From contig PTEX01000138.1 of the NCBI GenBank assembly GCA_003342815.1, positions 1 to 64,000 of the forward strand: 64,000 nucleotides of DNA, given 5' to 3'. The notes under the pieces were generated by a model. The model had not been told where the DNA came from. It ran no database searches and was given only the letters and a program-made list of their open reading frames with translations. Below, piece by piece: positions 11,080 to 21,964 of this stretch. Position 1 is the first letter of the stretch, and every line of letters starts with the position of its first letter. Source of the DNA: Eudromia elegans. Taxonomy: Eukaryota > Chordata > Aves > Tinamiformes > Tinamidae. The position numbers were made by a program, and so were the translations under genes.

Positions 11080-11100
11080 CTGGAGCTATAACAGCTCCAG
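11080..11100. repeat. Perfect 8-bp inverted repeat, 5-nt loop
   Basis: CTGGAGCT (11080-11087), loop ATAAC, AGCTCCAG (11093-11100). It lies 36 bp from a second, longer perfect hairpin. Confidence 0.85.
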
Positions 11101-11136
11101 GGAAGGAGGAACTTTCACGTTCAAAGACCATATACG

Positions 11137-11163
11137 TTTGTAAGGACGGACTGTCCTTACAAA
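11137..11163. repeat. Perfect 11-bp inverted repeat, 5-nt loop
   Basis: TTTGTAAGGAC (11137-11147), loop GGACT, GTCCTTACAAA (11153-11163). It is a perfect stem. Bound proteins, a small RNA or a template-switch origin are all possible; the stem is too short for a canonical microRNA precursor. Confidence 0.9.
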
Positions 11164-11164
11164 G

Positions 11165-12570
11165 AGGCAGCCAGCGTGGGGAGTGGGCTTTGTGCAGCCT
11201 CTCAGTTGCCATATGCCAAGCCAGGATGCATTAACGAGAAGCCGGTGATGGCAGCAAGTCCTCTCCTCCCTTCACGGGTCTCCCGCTCCAGCCAGCAGAC
11301 CCAGTAACGGGGCGCTCGTTCCTGCCCAGCGCTTGCCACCGCCGCGAGCAGCTTTTGAACAGTAACTACCTAAACAGTTGAATACGCTCCTCACATTCAT
11401 ATCTAAAACATAACCGTTTTTCAGGTGGCCTCATGCTCCTCACCACTCAAGCCTCTTGAATAGAGTTAAGTAAAAACTGCCGCAGAATTTTCTGATATTA
11501 AAAAAACCCATGAAATTTCCTTCCAGAAGGTCATGGAGCAGGATTCAACTCTCTGTTTACTTTGATATCTTACGGTTTTCCGTTTCACATCAGTCTGCCT
11601 TTCGTGAGTCTGGTTATTCCTTCAAGGACTGTTCCCATCACCAGAGGTTGGCAATAGCATCCATCATGAGCGGGGCCCTCTCCTCTCTGCACAGACTGCT
11701 TGAAGGCCCCGTGACCGTGTTTGCTGTCTGCAATGTCACACACACATTTCACACGCAGGGGCAGCAGTTCTCTAATGGTCTGCAGCTATGTGCCCTCCAG
11801 CTCAACGCCTTTGCTCTGCAAAGCCATTTTGTGGGACTCGTAGGGGCTTACAGCTGTTTTTGCCCTGGGATGTTGCCTGGGCAGTCGATGCACTCGCATA
11901 CACCTTAAACTAGGTGCATCTGTGCCCTTCCTGCCTCCCACGGCTAAGCTAATAGCATTCAAAAGTCCTTGTGCACAGCATCAGGGCTCTACTTACTCAG
12001 AACCTACCTTATTTTTTAAGCACATTTTAAACATAGAAACACCGATCAAGTTTTCATGCCACATCCAAGACAATGTTGAAACACGACTTAAATCTGCCAT
12101 TGTTATCCATCCCTTCCCCCTTCTCTTCCCTTCCCTTTGCTTGAAGGCATCAGCCTAACAGAGCTGGGGGCTCCATGGGCCTCCCTGCGAGATGAGCAGA
12201 ATAAGCAGAGCAGTAGTTCACAGCTCACCGCGTAGATAGAACCGCTGGCTCCTCCTGGGAACCCCTTCTTCTCCTCTGGGTGCAGGCATTTCGGTTATTT
12301 TGGAGGGAAAGCTCAGCTTAAAAATGTTAAATAAAAAAATCTCTGATTTTTTGGTTCTCTTTGTAATAAAAAATAAGAGATTAAAAATGTAACTGAAGGA
12401 AGAGCTGCTTAGTTGTTAAATTCTCTAAAATAAAATCTATTTTTTTCACCTTTCTATCTATCATCAAAGGCCCTGAGCACTTTCACGTTATATTATTTCT
12501 TATAAACCATTATAAATTTATAGTTTATTTTAAATTCAGCTTGGATTTTTCTTTAATTTGTTTTGTTTCA
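11165..12570. other. Gene-free stretch
   Basis: Contains a 132-codon frame from ATG at 11510 to 11908 (plus) with no recognised domain; several frames this long are expected by chance. From 12300 to 12570 the sequence is strongly AT-rich and ends in a long T-rich tract closing in CAG at 12571. Confidence 0.5.
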
Positions 12571-12571
12571 G

Positions 12572-12833
12572 AAATGCAGGCACTGCAGATAAAAAGAAAG
12601 CTTCCACCTAATCAGGTTCATTCGACACACATCATTTCTCCCTGCTGTCAGCTGGAATTAAGCTGACTGCGCCAGCAAAGCACGGAGGGGCAGATGGGCC
12701 CCGCGCAGCCCTCTCCGTGCGGCAGATCCGCATCCCTCCTTCAGCGCCGACGCTCCAAGCCTCAACCCTCCCGCTACGATCACAGGCTGCAAGGCAGGCA
12801 GGGCGGGATCACGACCGCTCCGCGTGCTCCCTG
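12572..12833 (+). ncRNA. Candidate non-coding exon
   Basis: A long polypyrimidine tract ending TTTTGTTTCAG at 12571 is a strong splice acceptor. A donor CCTG|GTGAGAT follows at 12834, giving a 262-nt GC-rich interval bounded by AT-rich DNA. All three frames are closed within it; the longest is about 30 codons from an ATG at 12574. If used, it would be an exon of a long non-coding RNA or a UTR exon. There is no evidence of transcription in the sequence itself, and chance pairs of splice-like signals are common. Confidence 0.2.
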
Positions 12834-12834
12834 G

Positions 12835-13555
12835 TGAGATGTGCTCATGTCCTCAGCCTACAGTTACTGCCTCCGAAACCGGGTTTTCTTGGTCTGAGCT
12901 AAGTCATGGGTTGAAGTCTGCATCCCACCTCCCTCCCGTTCCCTGCACGCGCTAGGCATGAGTTCTGCTGCAGGCTCTGGAACAAGGTTTGAGCTCCGAG
13001 AGGGTACCACGAAGCCGCGCGGTTTTCCCTGAATTCACCACTGAGCCACAACACTGCTCTTGGGAGACTTATTTAGATATAGAGATATCTCAGATAAATC
13101 CAGTGGTATATTTTGAAAACGTATCTATTTAATAGTAATTACTTAGTCTCAACTTTTAATTTATGATAAACCTCTTTGCTAATGCTCCACCATTTTCCCC
13201 AACAAAAGCTATTATCTGAGGACAATATATAACACTGTTAATATCAGCCAAGAGCAGTAATACAGTTCTGCTGTCCACTTTGTCCAACTGGCTTCTAAAA
13301 CATGGAAGAAAAAACATTGCACTTAATAAGCTTCTGTCTTGCAAAGCTCTTAGTGTAGTTACAAAGGAACATCTGCAAAGCAGCCACGGGCACCAGGAAC
13401 CAACTCTTCCTTTTCATTTGTATTTTAAGTGTAGTTTATAAGTATCCCAATACCATTTATCCTGCTGGAAAGCACTCATTGCTTTCAACATAAAACAGTG
13501 GCATTTCTAGCCCCATGCTACCCAAGATGAACAAGCTAAGCCCAGATTTATACAG
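12835..13555. other. Gene-free stretch
   Basis: Unique sequence, AT-rich after 13050, with no supportable feature. A 62-codon minus frame at 13156-13344 is not recognised. Confidence 0.5.
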
Positions 13556-13745
13556 CCAAGTCTGCAATGATCGCTGCCATTTTCTTCCATGATGTTTTCC
13601 TTTGCAACTAAATGTAATTTGTGAAGGCATATTTCTATTTAAACAAGTTAGAGTAAATAATCACAAGAGGTTCTTTCTTTCAGTCATTAATGGCATTTAT
13701 CAGATTTTTTTATGAAGCTCCTTCTGCCAGTACAACATATTGACA
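13556..13745. promoter_or_regulatory. AT-rich candidate regulatory element
   Basis: It contains CATTAATGGC at 13685-13694, shared with the block at 9756, along with TTTATCAG (GATA-type reverse) and TTAAACAAG (forkhead-like). No repeats are present. Regulatory function is inferred from motif texture only. Confidence 0.25.
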
Positions 13746-14034
13746 GGTTAAAAGCGGGACACAGAGTGTTTTTTCCTTCCAAAGACTAATCTTCTATATA
13801 GCCAAGGGCAACTGCATCCACTTTTAAAAATGTTTTGTACTCCTAACATTGATGAGAAAGCCATATAACCGATATAAATCTGATTTCTCATTTCATTGCT
13901 CCATCAGCAGCATCAGAAATCAATTCGTCTCACCGGGCCAAATTCGGCTGTTTTGAATTATGCATTTCTGTTCATCTCCATGCGAACGTCATGCAGCAAA
14001 GATAATAACCTATCCTTATTTTCACATCGTGTCT
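13746..14034. other. Short gene-free interval
   Basis: Unique AT-rich sequence with no supportable feature, grading into the CpG island that follows. Confidence 0.5.
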
Positions 14035-14245
14035 CTCCGCTGTCCCCGGTAACGCGGCCCCTCAGCGTCCTGGTTTGCCCCGCGGCAGGGCTGCTGCCGC
14101 AGGTGGTAACGTGGCCGGGGCAGAGCCCGCCTGGCAGCCGTTTTCCCACCGCGGAAGGGAGCGTCGCCGCGACGGGGCGAGCGCCAGCCCCGCTCGGCGT
14201 CGGGCTGCGAGGAAGGGCACGAGCTCCCGCGGAACCCCACAGTCC
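14035..14245. promoter_or_regulatory. CpG island
   Basis: About 30 CpG occur in 210 bp, with CGCG and GCGCC words, in otherwise AT-rich sequence. No TATA box is present, and overlapping frames on both strands are open as expected for GC-rich DNA. Together with the island at 2660 it is the clearest CpG island of the window. Confidence 0.65.
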
Positions 14246-14249
14246 ATTA

Positions 14250-16770
14250 AAAACACACCTAAGTTCCACGTCACCAAAATCTATCACAAATTAAAAACCC
14301 CTTTCTGCTTATGGTGCGTAGCTATTATGTGTTTTGCCTGCACTATAAGAAAAGGGCAGATAATAACTCAGCAGTTTAAAAACATCATTCTAAAACTAAA
14401 TTAATCCAATATTCAAAAAAGAAAAACTTTGTTTTGCTAAATTCTCTTCATTTTCCTCCATTTTGTCATAATATCAAGAGAAAGGATTCCCAGAAGTGAA
14501 AGGATGGCTTAGGAAGATTCAAAGGTTCTTGGCAGACAAGTACAATAGCACAGAGTAATCAGGCAGTATCATAATTATTCCAACTATTCTTTAAAAGACA
14601 GCGCTGAGCACTTCTGCAGTGCCCAAGGAGGCTGCAGTTACGGACTTCGGCAGCCGCTGGGTCAAAAGAGTATCGTTATCCTCAGCAATTACTACAGGCA
14701 ATAATTTAATCTCCTTAATGCATTTCTTAATGTCCTAAAATGTCATTTCAATGGAGTTATCTTGTGTCAAAGGAGATAAAACGAGATTTTTTACTGTTAT
14801 TTACTACAATAAGCCAAAAGTTCAGAAATAGAAAAAAACCCACCTCATATAAGAAGCTCATTTCAAGGGAATTAAAGAATTAACCAAAGTTATTAAGGAC
14901 ACTGAGATACAAAGGAAGCTCGGAAATTCAGAAAATCACTTATTTAAAAGATGCCCTCTTTCCAACAGGAATGCATTGCTTTAAAATAAGAAGAATTAAG
15001 GAATTCAGGCATGTTTGGGACCACTATAATTTCCTGGAGTCCATACATTCCCTTTAGCTCCTTAAAGGCGACTATCTTTCTTTTTAATGTTGACAGGAAT
15101 AAAGACTTAAGGTCCGTGCCTTGTCAAATAACAAGGCTGAAATTAAATAATACATCATTTGCTGTACCTACCCAGGCCACAGCCTTTTCTGTTATTTTCT
15201 TAAACACGACTCTTCCTCATCCCAGGGTCTCCAGGGAAGCAGTAAGGAGGGATTCTGACCTCTCCTGCACACGGCGTTGCTAATTGCCCTGGCTGCCCAT
15301 CCTTCAGTTCCAGGCACAGATTTTACAGTTCACGTTACTAGTATTTCAGAGGAACCGACAAGATCTCAGCCAAGACCAGCTTCCCCGTTTTGCTGGGTCG
15401 TTCAGATGAATAAACAGCATCGGAATGCTCACCAGGCAATACGAGTGAACGAGTTTCAGGTAAGGAGCTCCCACTGCAACGCTCCCTTCCACGGCTTGCT
15501 GCTCCCCAAGCATAACAGCGGGCATGAGCAGGTCGCACGTAGGGGTGGCTGGAGCTAATCAACTAATAAACAAGATCACAACACCAAAATACAGCCCCAT
15601 GATGGTACCATGGCCAGGCAAGGGCTGCTCAGTGACCACTGCAAAGGTGGAGGCAGCACCTCCAGGGCTAATTGGGGCGTCAGGAGGAGAAAACCCATGT
15701 TCTCAAGAGAATCATTCAGCTCCTGAAGTCACTGCTCCAGGATTTCCCTCTTCAGCTGTGCCAGCGCTACCAGAAAAGCAGCTTTCAGAGGACAACCCAC
15801 AGTTTCCACTCGTGCCCCATTTTTACCTTTGCACCAGCAACAACGCACTGAGAAGACAAGGGCATCTTCACTGACCTCACCCCTCAAGCCAGAGGGAGGG
15901 CCCAAGGGCACTTTGCAGGCTCCCCTTCTCCAGTGCAAAACGTAGAGGAGTTCTACAGGACGTGCCTGACGCTTCATCCACCCGTCGCCCATGGGCATAG
16001 GCACTTTAGAGCCCTTTGGCTGAGTATCGTGCAACCACGAAGCACATTAAACAGGTCTGTCAACACCAGCTCGCTTCCATGAACAGCGAGCTCAAGGGGG
16101 ACTGCTTGCTACACCCGAGTGGGGCTTGTGGGGCAAAATCACACCAACAACCCACTGCAAACGTGCACTGAAACCACCTGCCCATCACTCAGCTGGGTCC
16201 TGCAAGCACGAGTACTTTTATGCTGCAGAACTTGACATCAGGAGGAGCTTGAGCAAGACCGCTCCTTCATCGGAGGAGAACCCTCGCTACATCCTAACCA
16301 CCCCCTACACCAACTGAAGTTAACACCGAGAAAATACTCTCAGATGTGTGCCGAAATCACACCAAACATTGTAAGATGAAAGGAAATGATCTGCACTCAC
16401 TAAAACAAGAGGAATGGGACTGTGCTGTAGCCCATCCCAACTTTGTGGAGTTGATTTAGAATTTGCAGCTATTAAATGCTGCTTCCAGATGCACATAAAT
16501 ATTCAGATAGACAGACAGCTCTAGACATGTACGCAAAAATATTTACGATTTTATCTCATGTACAAGAAGAGTTGCTAAGACAAGAATTCCTTGTAAGACA
16601 AGGAGCACAGAGAGAAGCTATGAGGATTCTCCTGCCTTCCTGCTGGCGATTGCCTCCCTGCTAACCTGATCCATCTGCCTTCCGAGAGCGCTGCCATGCA
16701 CGTCGCTCTGTTATCCCACTTCATTTGTCTTGCCACTCATCCCGATTAGCATCTCACTGCTTCTCTCTGC
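14250..16770. other. Gene-free stretch
   Basis: The 14290-15000 part is AT-rich and regulatory-like (for example GCAATTACTACAGGC and TAATTTAATCTCC near 14680-14715). A donor-like TTTCAG|GTAAGG lies near 15455-15465 (plus). Overlapping frames of about 100-116 codons at 15524-16034 are not recognised. No repeat family was identified. Confidence 0.5.
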
Positions 16771-16774
16771 TTAC

Positions 16775-17214
16775 CTGCTACAATCAGCTTTTCCTGCCGG
16801 TCCCAATAATAGACTTCTCAACTGAACAAACTCCCAAACCTTGCAGCAAAAGATGAAATGAAAAAGAAAAAAAAAAAGAGTCTACCTAAAACATAAGCCA
16901 CTTGGCAATAAGTAGGAGGCTGCCGCTGATTACTGACAGAGGTTTTGGTACTGATTTACTTTTTCCTTTTCTTTGAATAACGTAGAAAGAAATAACAGAT
17001 CTCACATTTACCGTCAAGCCAAACTTGCCCGTGCTGAGGTCCTGTTGTTTCAGTGCGTAAGATCAGGCTGAGATAATTAAATGTGCAATTTGCCACAGCT
17101 ACCGCAGGACTGACAGCTTTGGAAATTACCATTTGCAGTGGCTGTGGCATTATTTCTCAGTAGGGATAAAATTAAATCTTTCTCTTCCCTTCTATTTATC
17201 TATATTCGCCTGAT
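16775..17214 (-). ncRNA. Candidate two-exon minus-strand transcript segment
   Basis: On the minus strand a very pyrimidine-rich tract ending CTCTTTTTAG gives an acceptor at 17215 (exon from 17214). A donor-like GACG|GTAAAT ends that exon at 17012. A second long pyrimidine tract ending GCTGCAAG gives an acceptor at 16840 (exon from 16839), followed by a strong donor AGCAG|GTAAGC ending it at 16775. This would give a 203-nt and a 65-nt exon with a 172-nt intron. Joined, they would hold a 64-codon frame starting at an ATG at 17150. Its product is unrecognised. The pyrimidine tracts may simply be A-runs on the plus strand, so RNA evidence is required. Confidence 0.2.
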
Positions 17215-17219
17215 CTAAA

Positions 17220-18155
17220 AAGAGAGAGAAAAAAAAAAAAAGAAGAAAGGAAAAATAAAGAACACCCTAAAAACAAATGACAGGGTACTTTATTCTCTAG
17301 CTTTTCCATTGAAAATATACTGTAATTTCAATGCAGACTGATTAAAAACTGAACAAAGTAAGAGATATTTTACAAACTTTCTTCACGGCTTGAAAATTAA
17401 AGGACAAAAGATTTATTTCCTGTGAAAAGAGCAAAGGTTTCAAATGCATGAGAATTTAAAGTGTCTCAAAGGTGAAATATAATTTTAGCTGTTCTTAGAA
17501 TCAGGAGAAAAATACAATACTCTGGAAAAAAAATATAGATGGTTATTCCCTTTGACACCACCAAAATAAAGGGTCTCCTCCTTCCCTCACATCATCTCTC
17601 TTGAGGAAGGCCACGAGCGAGACCTCTGCCAAACTCGTGCCCATGAAGGCAGGAGGCCCAGCAACTTTTAATTAAGTCTCTTGCTACGGAGACTCCTGAC
17701 GTGCTTCATCAGCTAGCACGTTTACATCTCACAGACCATAACCAGCCAGGCTTACCAGCCTGATGACACTGCTGAGGGTAATCAGAACCATCATTGCAAA
17801 AACAGTGACTTTTTCAGTCCTATGAAGGAGTGCCCATCTACCTCGTGGTGCTACGGCACGAGAAGCACCTGGGAACAGCAGCTCCTACCCCAGATCTAGT
17901 GGCTGCAGGTGGCTCTTCCCAGAGAGCTTCAAATCCACAAGACCCTTTGGATCCAAGCGCAGGAGAGGGGAATAAGGAGCTGGGCAGGTCGGCAGTCTCG
18001 CACCAAACGGCCCCGTGATTATGCAGAGCTGCTGCATTGACTTTCCCTTTGTGTTTTACAATTCAGATATAAACCAGAGCTATTCCTGAACACGGCACTT
18101 GTCACAGCATCCTCCCTAGCTCTTTATTCCCATCTTCTGTATCTATTTCCAGTGT
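17220..18155. other. Gene-free stretch
   Basis: A-rich runs at 17230-17241 mark the pyrimidine tract described above. The remainder is unique AT-rich DNA with a more GC-rich patch at 17830-18015 that holds a 62-codon unrecognised frame. Confidence 0.5.
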
Positions 18156-18159
18156 GCAT

Positions 18160-18470
18160 TAAAATAACTTGGGTTCATTTGCAGCAACTGCTCTGATCTC
18201 TAACTAGTGTCATTTCCACATCTGAAAATAGCTCACGGTTATTTATGGCATTGTTTTGACTAGAGAATTGCTGATGACAACCAGCATCAAGGAAAGAGAA
18301 TCACTGACCAGGCTGGGCTTATTTTCAGCTGCAGCCAAGGAAGCTTGACAGGACTAATTGGGGTAACTGTGCAAGAAAGCCTGTGAAATGCACTGACATT
18401 TCAGCTTTATTAGGAAATAATAAACAGCATCTAGCAATAATAGGATTCCATACGACAGCTGCGCTATAGA
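18160..18470. promoter_or_regulatory. AT-rich candidate regulatory element
   Basis: This unique block carries GACTAATTGGGG near 18352, CAATAATAGG, TTATTTATGGC and CTGCAGCC words. It has no ORF or simple repeat. Its texture suggests a conserved non-coding element, but that is not demonstrable here. Confidence 0.25.
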
Positions 18471-18568
18471 AATTGTGCGTATGCCAGTGCAAAGATTTGT
18501 TTTCACACTGATTTTCACCAGACCTTGCCCTTCAATAGCTGAAATGGCATCGATGTCATGGAGCTATG

Positions 18569-18591
18569 TTGCCACCAGAGCCTGGTGGCAA
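18569..18591. repeat. Perfect 10-bp inverted repeat, 3-nt loop
   Basis: TTGCCACCAG (18569-18578), AGC, CTGGTGGCAA (18582-18591). Each arm contains the CCACCAG half of a CTCF-like core but not the GGC part, so it is not called as a CTCF site. It also resembles an NFI-type dyad (TTGGC/GCCAA) only weakly. Confidence 0.9.
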
Positions 18592-19112
18592 ATATTTGGG
18601 GTGTCCTGTGTCTTTAGCTTTTGTGTTGCCATTACAGACGGAAGCAACTCATTTAAGATATTTGCTGCATTTGCCAGCTGTTTCTGAAAATAAGTGGATG
18701 TATCACGTTCTGTGGAAATACTTTCCATTCTTCTTTTAAAATCTTCTCATTCTCATTTTTAATAACTCCGTGCAGCACTTAAGTCTTTCTGGGAGCACTT
18801 TCTCTATGTGATTCAGTGAACCACGGCCCATTCATCACTGCTAAAGTCCTTAAACACACCCAGGCCTCATTTCAAGCAAATCACGATCCCTTTACTACCA
18901 GCGTTGCACACTTTGGTCTGAGAACAAAGCCAAACACAATCCAGCTCATATCGAGCGCCAAACGCTGGGATGCTCCTGGGTTTGAGATCGCAGCCCAGGC
19001 GCTTGTTTGCTGTGGAGGCTCCACAGAAGTGGTTTCTGATGGTGCAGAACCTCCCTCATCCATCCCCCCCTTCCAAAGCCTCTTGGGTGTCTTCCACAGG
19101 GAAACGGGGGGG

Positions 19113-19139
19113 AAAAAAAAGAAAAAAAGAAAAAAAAAA
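19113..19139. repeat. Interrupted A-rich tract
   Basis: A run of A8, A7 and A10 separated by single G residues, preceded by G7. A simple low-complexity tract. Confidence 0.9.
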
Positions 19140-20004
19140 TTCCCGAAAGCCTCAGGAGTTGCTGCTGAGTTTCTCAAGAGAGCTCAGTCCTGAGCTAGTT
19201 GGAAAGTGTTTCCATTTTCTTTTTCTCTCCTTTTTTTCCCTTTTTGATAAGAAATCGTTAAGCCATAGTCTGATTCAGAGACAGAGCATCTCCAGACAAG
19301 ATAATAAACCCAGTCCTCCCTCACAAGACTATTTCCAGCTGTAGAATTGCTGTTCAGTTCCTCCGGCTGGAGGAGCGAGGAAGTTGCACGGAGCCGTCAC
19401 TTTTTAGGATATTTGCTATTTTCAGGGCTGCTAAGTCTTATGTTGAATGCTGCTAGATTGTAGCCTAACTAGAAAATGGCTTAAATGGTATATTTGCTTC
19501 TCTCACGGGAAAAATTACTTCAATTTATGCTCACTGCCTACAGCTGATTCATAGCTGCCATCTACAATTTGTATTTAAGATAATGCCAGAAAAAGTTTAT
19601 GCAAAAGTTTGAGTTAGACCTGCCAAGTCCATCTCTACTAATATCAGAGCCCTACATATTAACAGAAAACTATTCCTGCCATCAAAGGCATCCCAAATCT
19701 CTCCTAGCAGAAGATTATCCTCTCTGACAAGACACCAGCCACACCAGCACAACGCCCTGGGAAAGGACAACAGAATAGCCACGGATGTGGGAGTTTTGCT
19801 CTTGCTGTGAACAAATCCACATCACATACAAACCTACGTAGCGATGGCTGATCTCCGGCCACTGAAATAACCTTCCACATCCTCGTATCAAGAGGTTCTG
19901 CAAGAGCCAGCGCGTCCCGATGCTGCAGCAAGCAACAACAGTTCACTACTCTAAGCTAAAAGACAGGTTCATTTCCATGAAAAATTCTGTAATGCCACTG
20001 AACA

Positions 20005-20021
20005 TGCTTAATCATTAAGCA
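20005..20021. repeat. Perfect 8-bp inverted repeat around one base
   Basis: TGCTTAAT-C-ATTAAGCA forms a 17-bp near-symmetric dyad, with a partial copy of the arm (GCATTAA) repeated just after it. Its symmetry resembles a homeodomain dimer site. Confidence 0.85.
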
Positions 20022-21006
20022 AGCATTAAAGGGTACGGTAATGCTTATCTACAACTTGAAAAGGATTTGCTAACTTTCACCCAATTCTCTCAGTGTAGTA
20101 TAAAAGAAAGGGAATCCACAGCAGATTTGTTATTTATCAAGTCTTTTTATAAACCTGAATCTTTTATAACTAAAATCTGCTATTAACTCATTTTTTCAGT
20201 TCACCGATTCTGAAGGAGCAGAGCAATTTACATGAAAATGCTCATTTAAAATGTGCTTTTTATGAAGAGCTTATCAAGGTCAAACACTATAATCTGAGGA
20301 GCAAAATACGTTATTTTGTTATAATACATAACATACATTTGATTTTGTGCTGCTCAGAGGCATTATTTAAACCAAATTCTCCTGCAGAGGTTTCTTAGGT
20401 GCACTGAATTTTCAATTACTTGTTTTCTATTTTTTTTTTTTTTCATGTTAAAACATTGAAACCCACAAATCTCTGGAAATCCCCCTGGCCGACCAGTGGG
20501 ACCAGACGCAGCCCCAGCTGCCTTCCCTGCCCGGGCTTTTCCAAGCTGCCTTGCTCCTCGCACAGAAGCCATCTCATAGACCGGGTTGACCATCCTGCAT
20601 TTCCTCCGGGCTCTCTCCAGTTCTGAGCTGCCGCTCCGGGAGTCGCTGGCTGCATTCAGGGCCGACACATCCACTTCACTTAGTGAGGCCAAAGAAGTTC
20701 TCTGCTCCTCAGTAATTCCTAACATTTGGCACTGCTGGGCTACCAGACGATGTCTTCACTGAATTAGCTGTCACTGCTCAGAGATCTCATTCCTGCAGAT
20801 TCCACCAAGGGAAACTCTCGCTTCTTACACAATAAAAACACTCAGCTCGCTTAGTATTTTTGCGATGCTTTATCTTCTCCAAGTTATCTGCTGTTATCTG
20901 CCATCATCTGCTGGCCCTAAAACTTTCTGGCAGGCTTCTTGTGCCTGATGTGCTTCAAGATTTATTCTTATTTTGGGTTCCTTTCGCTCCTGTTTCTTCA
21001 GACTTC

Positions 21007-21026
21007 TTTTTTTTTTTTTTTTTTTT
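21007..21026. repeat. T20 homopolymer
   Basis: A run of 20 T residues. On the minus strand it would be an A20 following TTGGGCC. No target-site duplication or source gene was recognised, so it is not called as a retrocopy tail. Confidence 0.95.
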
Positions 21027-21244
21027 GGCCCAAGCACTAAATTCAGATTTACACTGCAATTCACCTACATGTTCCAGGAAACCCTTATTCCTTTCCAGTG
21101 TAACATTTACGCACGCTTCATATCGCTCGCTATCTGCTATCGTTCTGGAACTCCTTAGGTTTACACAGTTTACATCACATGCATCACTACATGCTTTTAT
21201 TTTTAATGCCGTATTTGCATCTTTATGTGCCATTTCAGACGGAC

Positions 21245-21565
21245 TCGTGTTATTCCACATGCGCTCCGCTCCGAGAGACCTTTTGCAAGGCCCCTGGAGA
21301 TGCCGGTTTCTGCAGCCTCCTGGCTGTGCCCAAGCCGGCAGGGAAGGGGCTGCTCCAGGGAGCCGGTGAGGGGGATCCCGCTTCCCAGCCCTCTGTCCCC
21401 AGCAGGCAGGCACCCTCCTTCCCTCCCTCCCTGTCTCCCTGGCCCAGGGAGATGCTGCAGTCCCAATGCGCCTGCCCCGAGCGCCCGGCCCAGAGGAGCG
21501 GTTCATCTTTCCACGGACGCTGCACGCGCCCAATTGCCCCCCGCGCTCGAGCGCAGTCGTGCAAA
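21245..21565. promoter_or_regulatory. GC-rich block with CpG-dense right end
   Basis: GC-rich from 21245. CpG density is moderate at first and high at 21465-21570 (roughly 15 CpG in 110 bp, with CGCGC and GCGCTCGAGCGC words). No TATA box or supportable ORF is present. Confidence 0.45.
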
Positions 21566-21639
21566 CGCACAGCACTGATCCTGTCACAACAGTGATTAAT
21601 TGTCCCCAAGCTCAACAATGACAACGATGGATCGATTCC

Positions 21640-21960
21640 TGCCTGCCTTTATTTCCTGGCCTCCTCCTTTAGTGGACTCTCTGCAATAAAAATCAATTAT
21701 TTTTCTGAATAGTCACTAAATGCTACATGCACAAATGTGGCTCTTCAGCATCTCATTTCAACCCCCTGTTGCTGCTTAGAAAGCTGCACTGTGCTCGTGG
21801 CAAAGACATTGCCCGCAGTGCATTAATCATCAGCGACGGTGCTGCCAAGTAACTAGGTAATAGCTTTGCTAATATTTGTGCCATTAGATGCCTGGAAGCA
21901 ATAACAGACCTTTATCAGTGTTGTGAAAATATCGGTGTCCCAAGAGGGCTTGGTAATTCA
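21640..21960. promoter_or_regulatory. Candidate conserved regulatory element
   Basis: Unique sequence with TCAATTATT, GCATTAATCATC near 21822, GCTAATATTTG and ATTAGATG motifs, flanked by a GC-rich block on the left. A short CpG patch with a GACGCCGGCGTC palindrome lies just to the right at 22049-22060. Function is inferred from texture only. Confidence 0.25.
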
Positions 21961-21964
21961 GTCT

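Larger units (their letters stand above)
18471..21240. other. Gene-free stretch
   Basis: Includes the inverted repeats and homopolymer tracts listed separately, and AT-rich sequence at 19950-20400. The 20955-21587 minus frame (about 210 codons, the longest of the window) starts with GTG, runs across GC-rich DNA and through an A20 tract read as poly-Lys, and has no recognised domain. It is treated as chance. Confidence 0.5.

Noticed and set aside
20955..21587. Longest open frame of the window (about 210 codons, minus)
   Set aside because: Starts with GTG, crosses GC-rich DNA and reads through an A20 tract as poly-Lys; no recognised domain, and an ORF of this length is near the chance maximum for the window.
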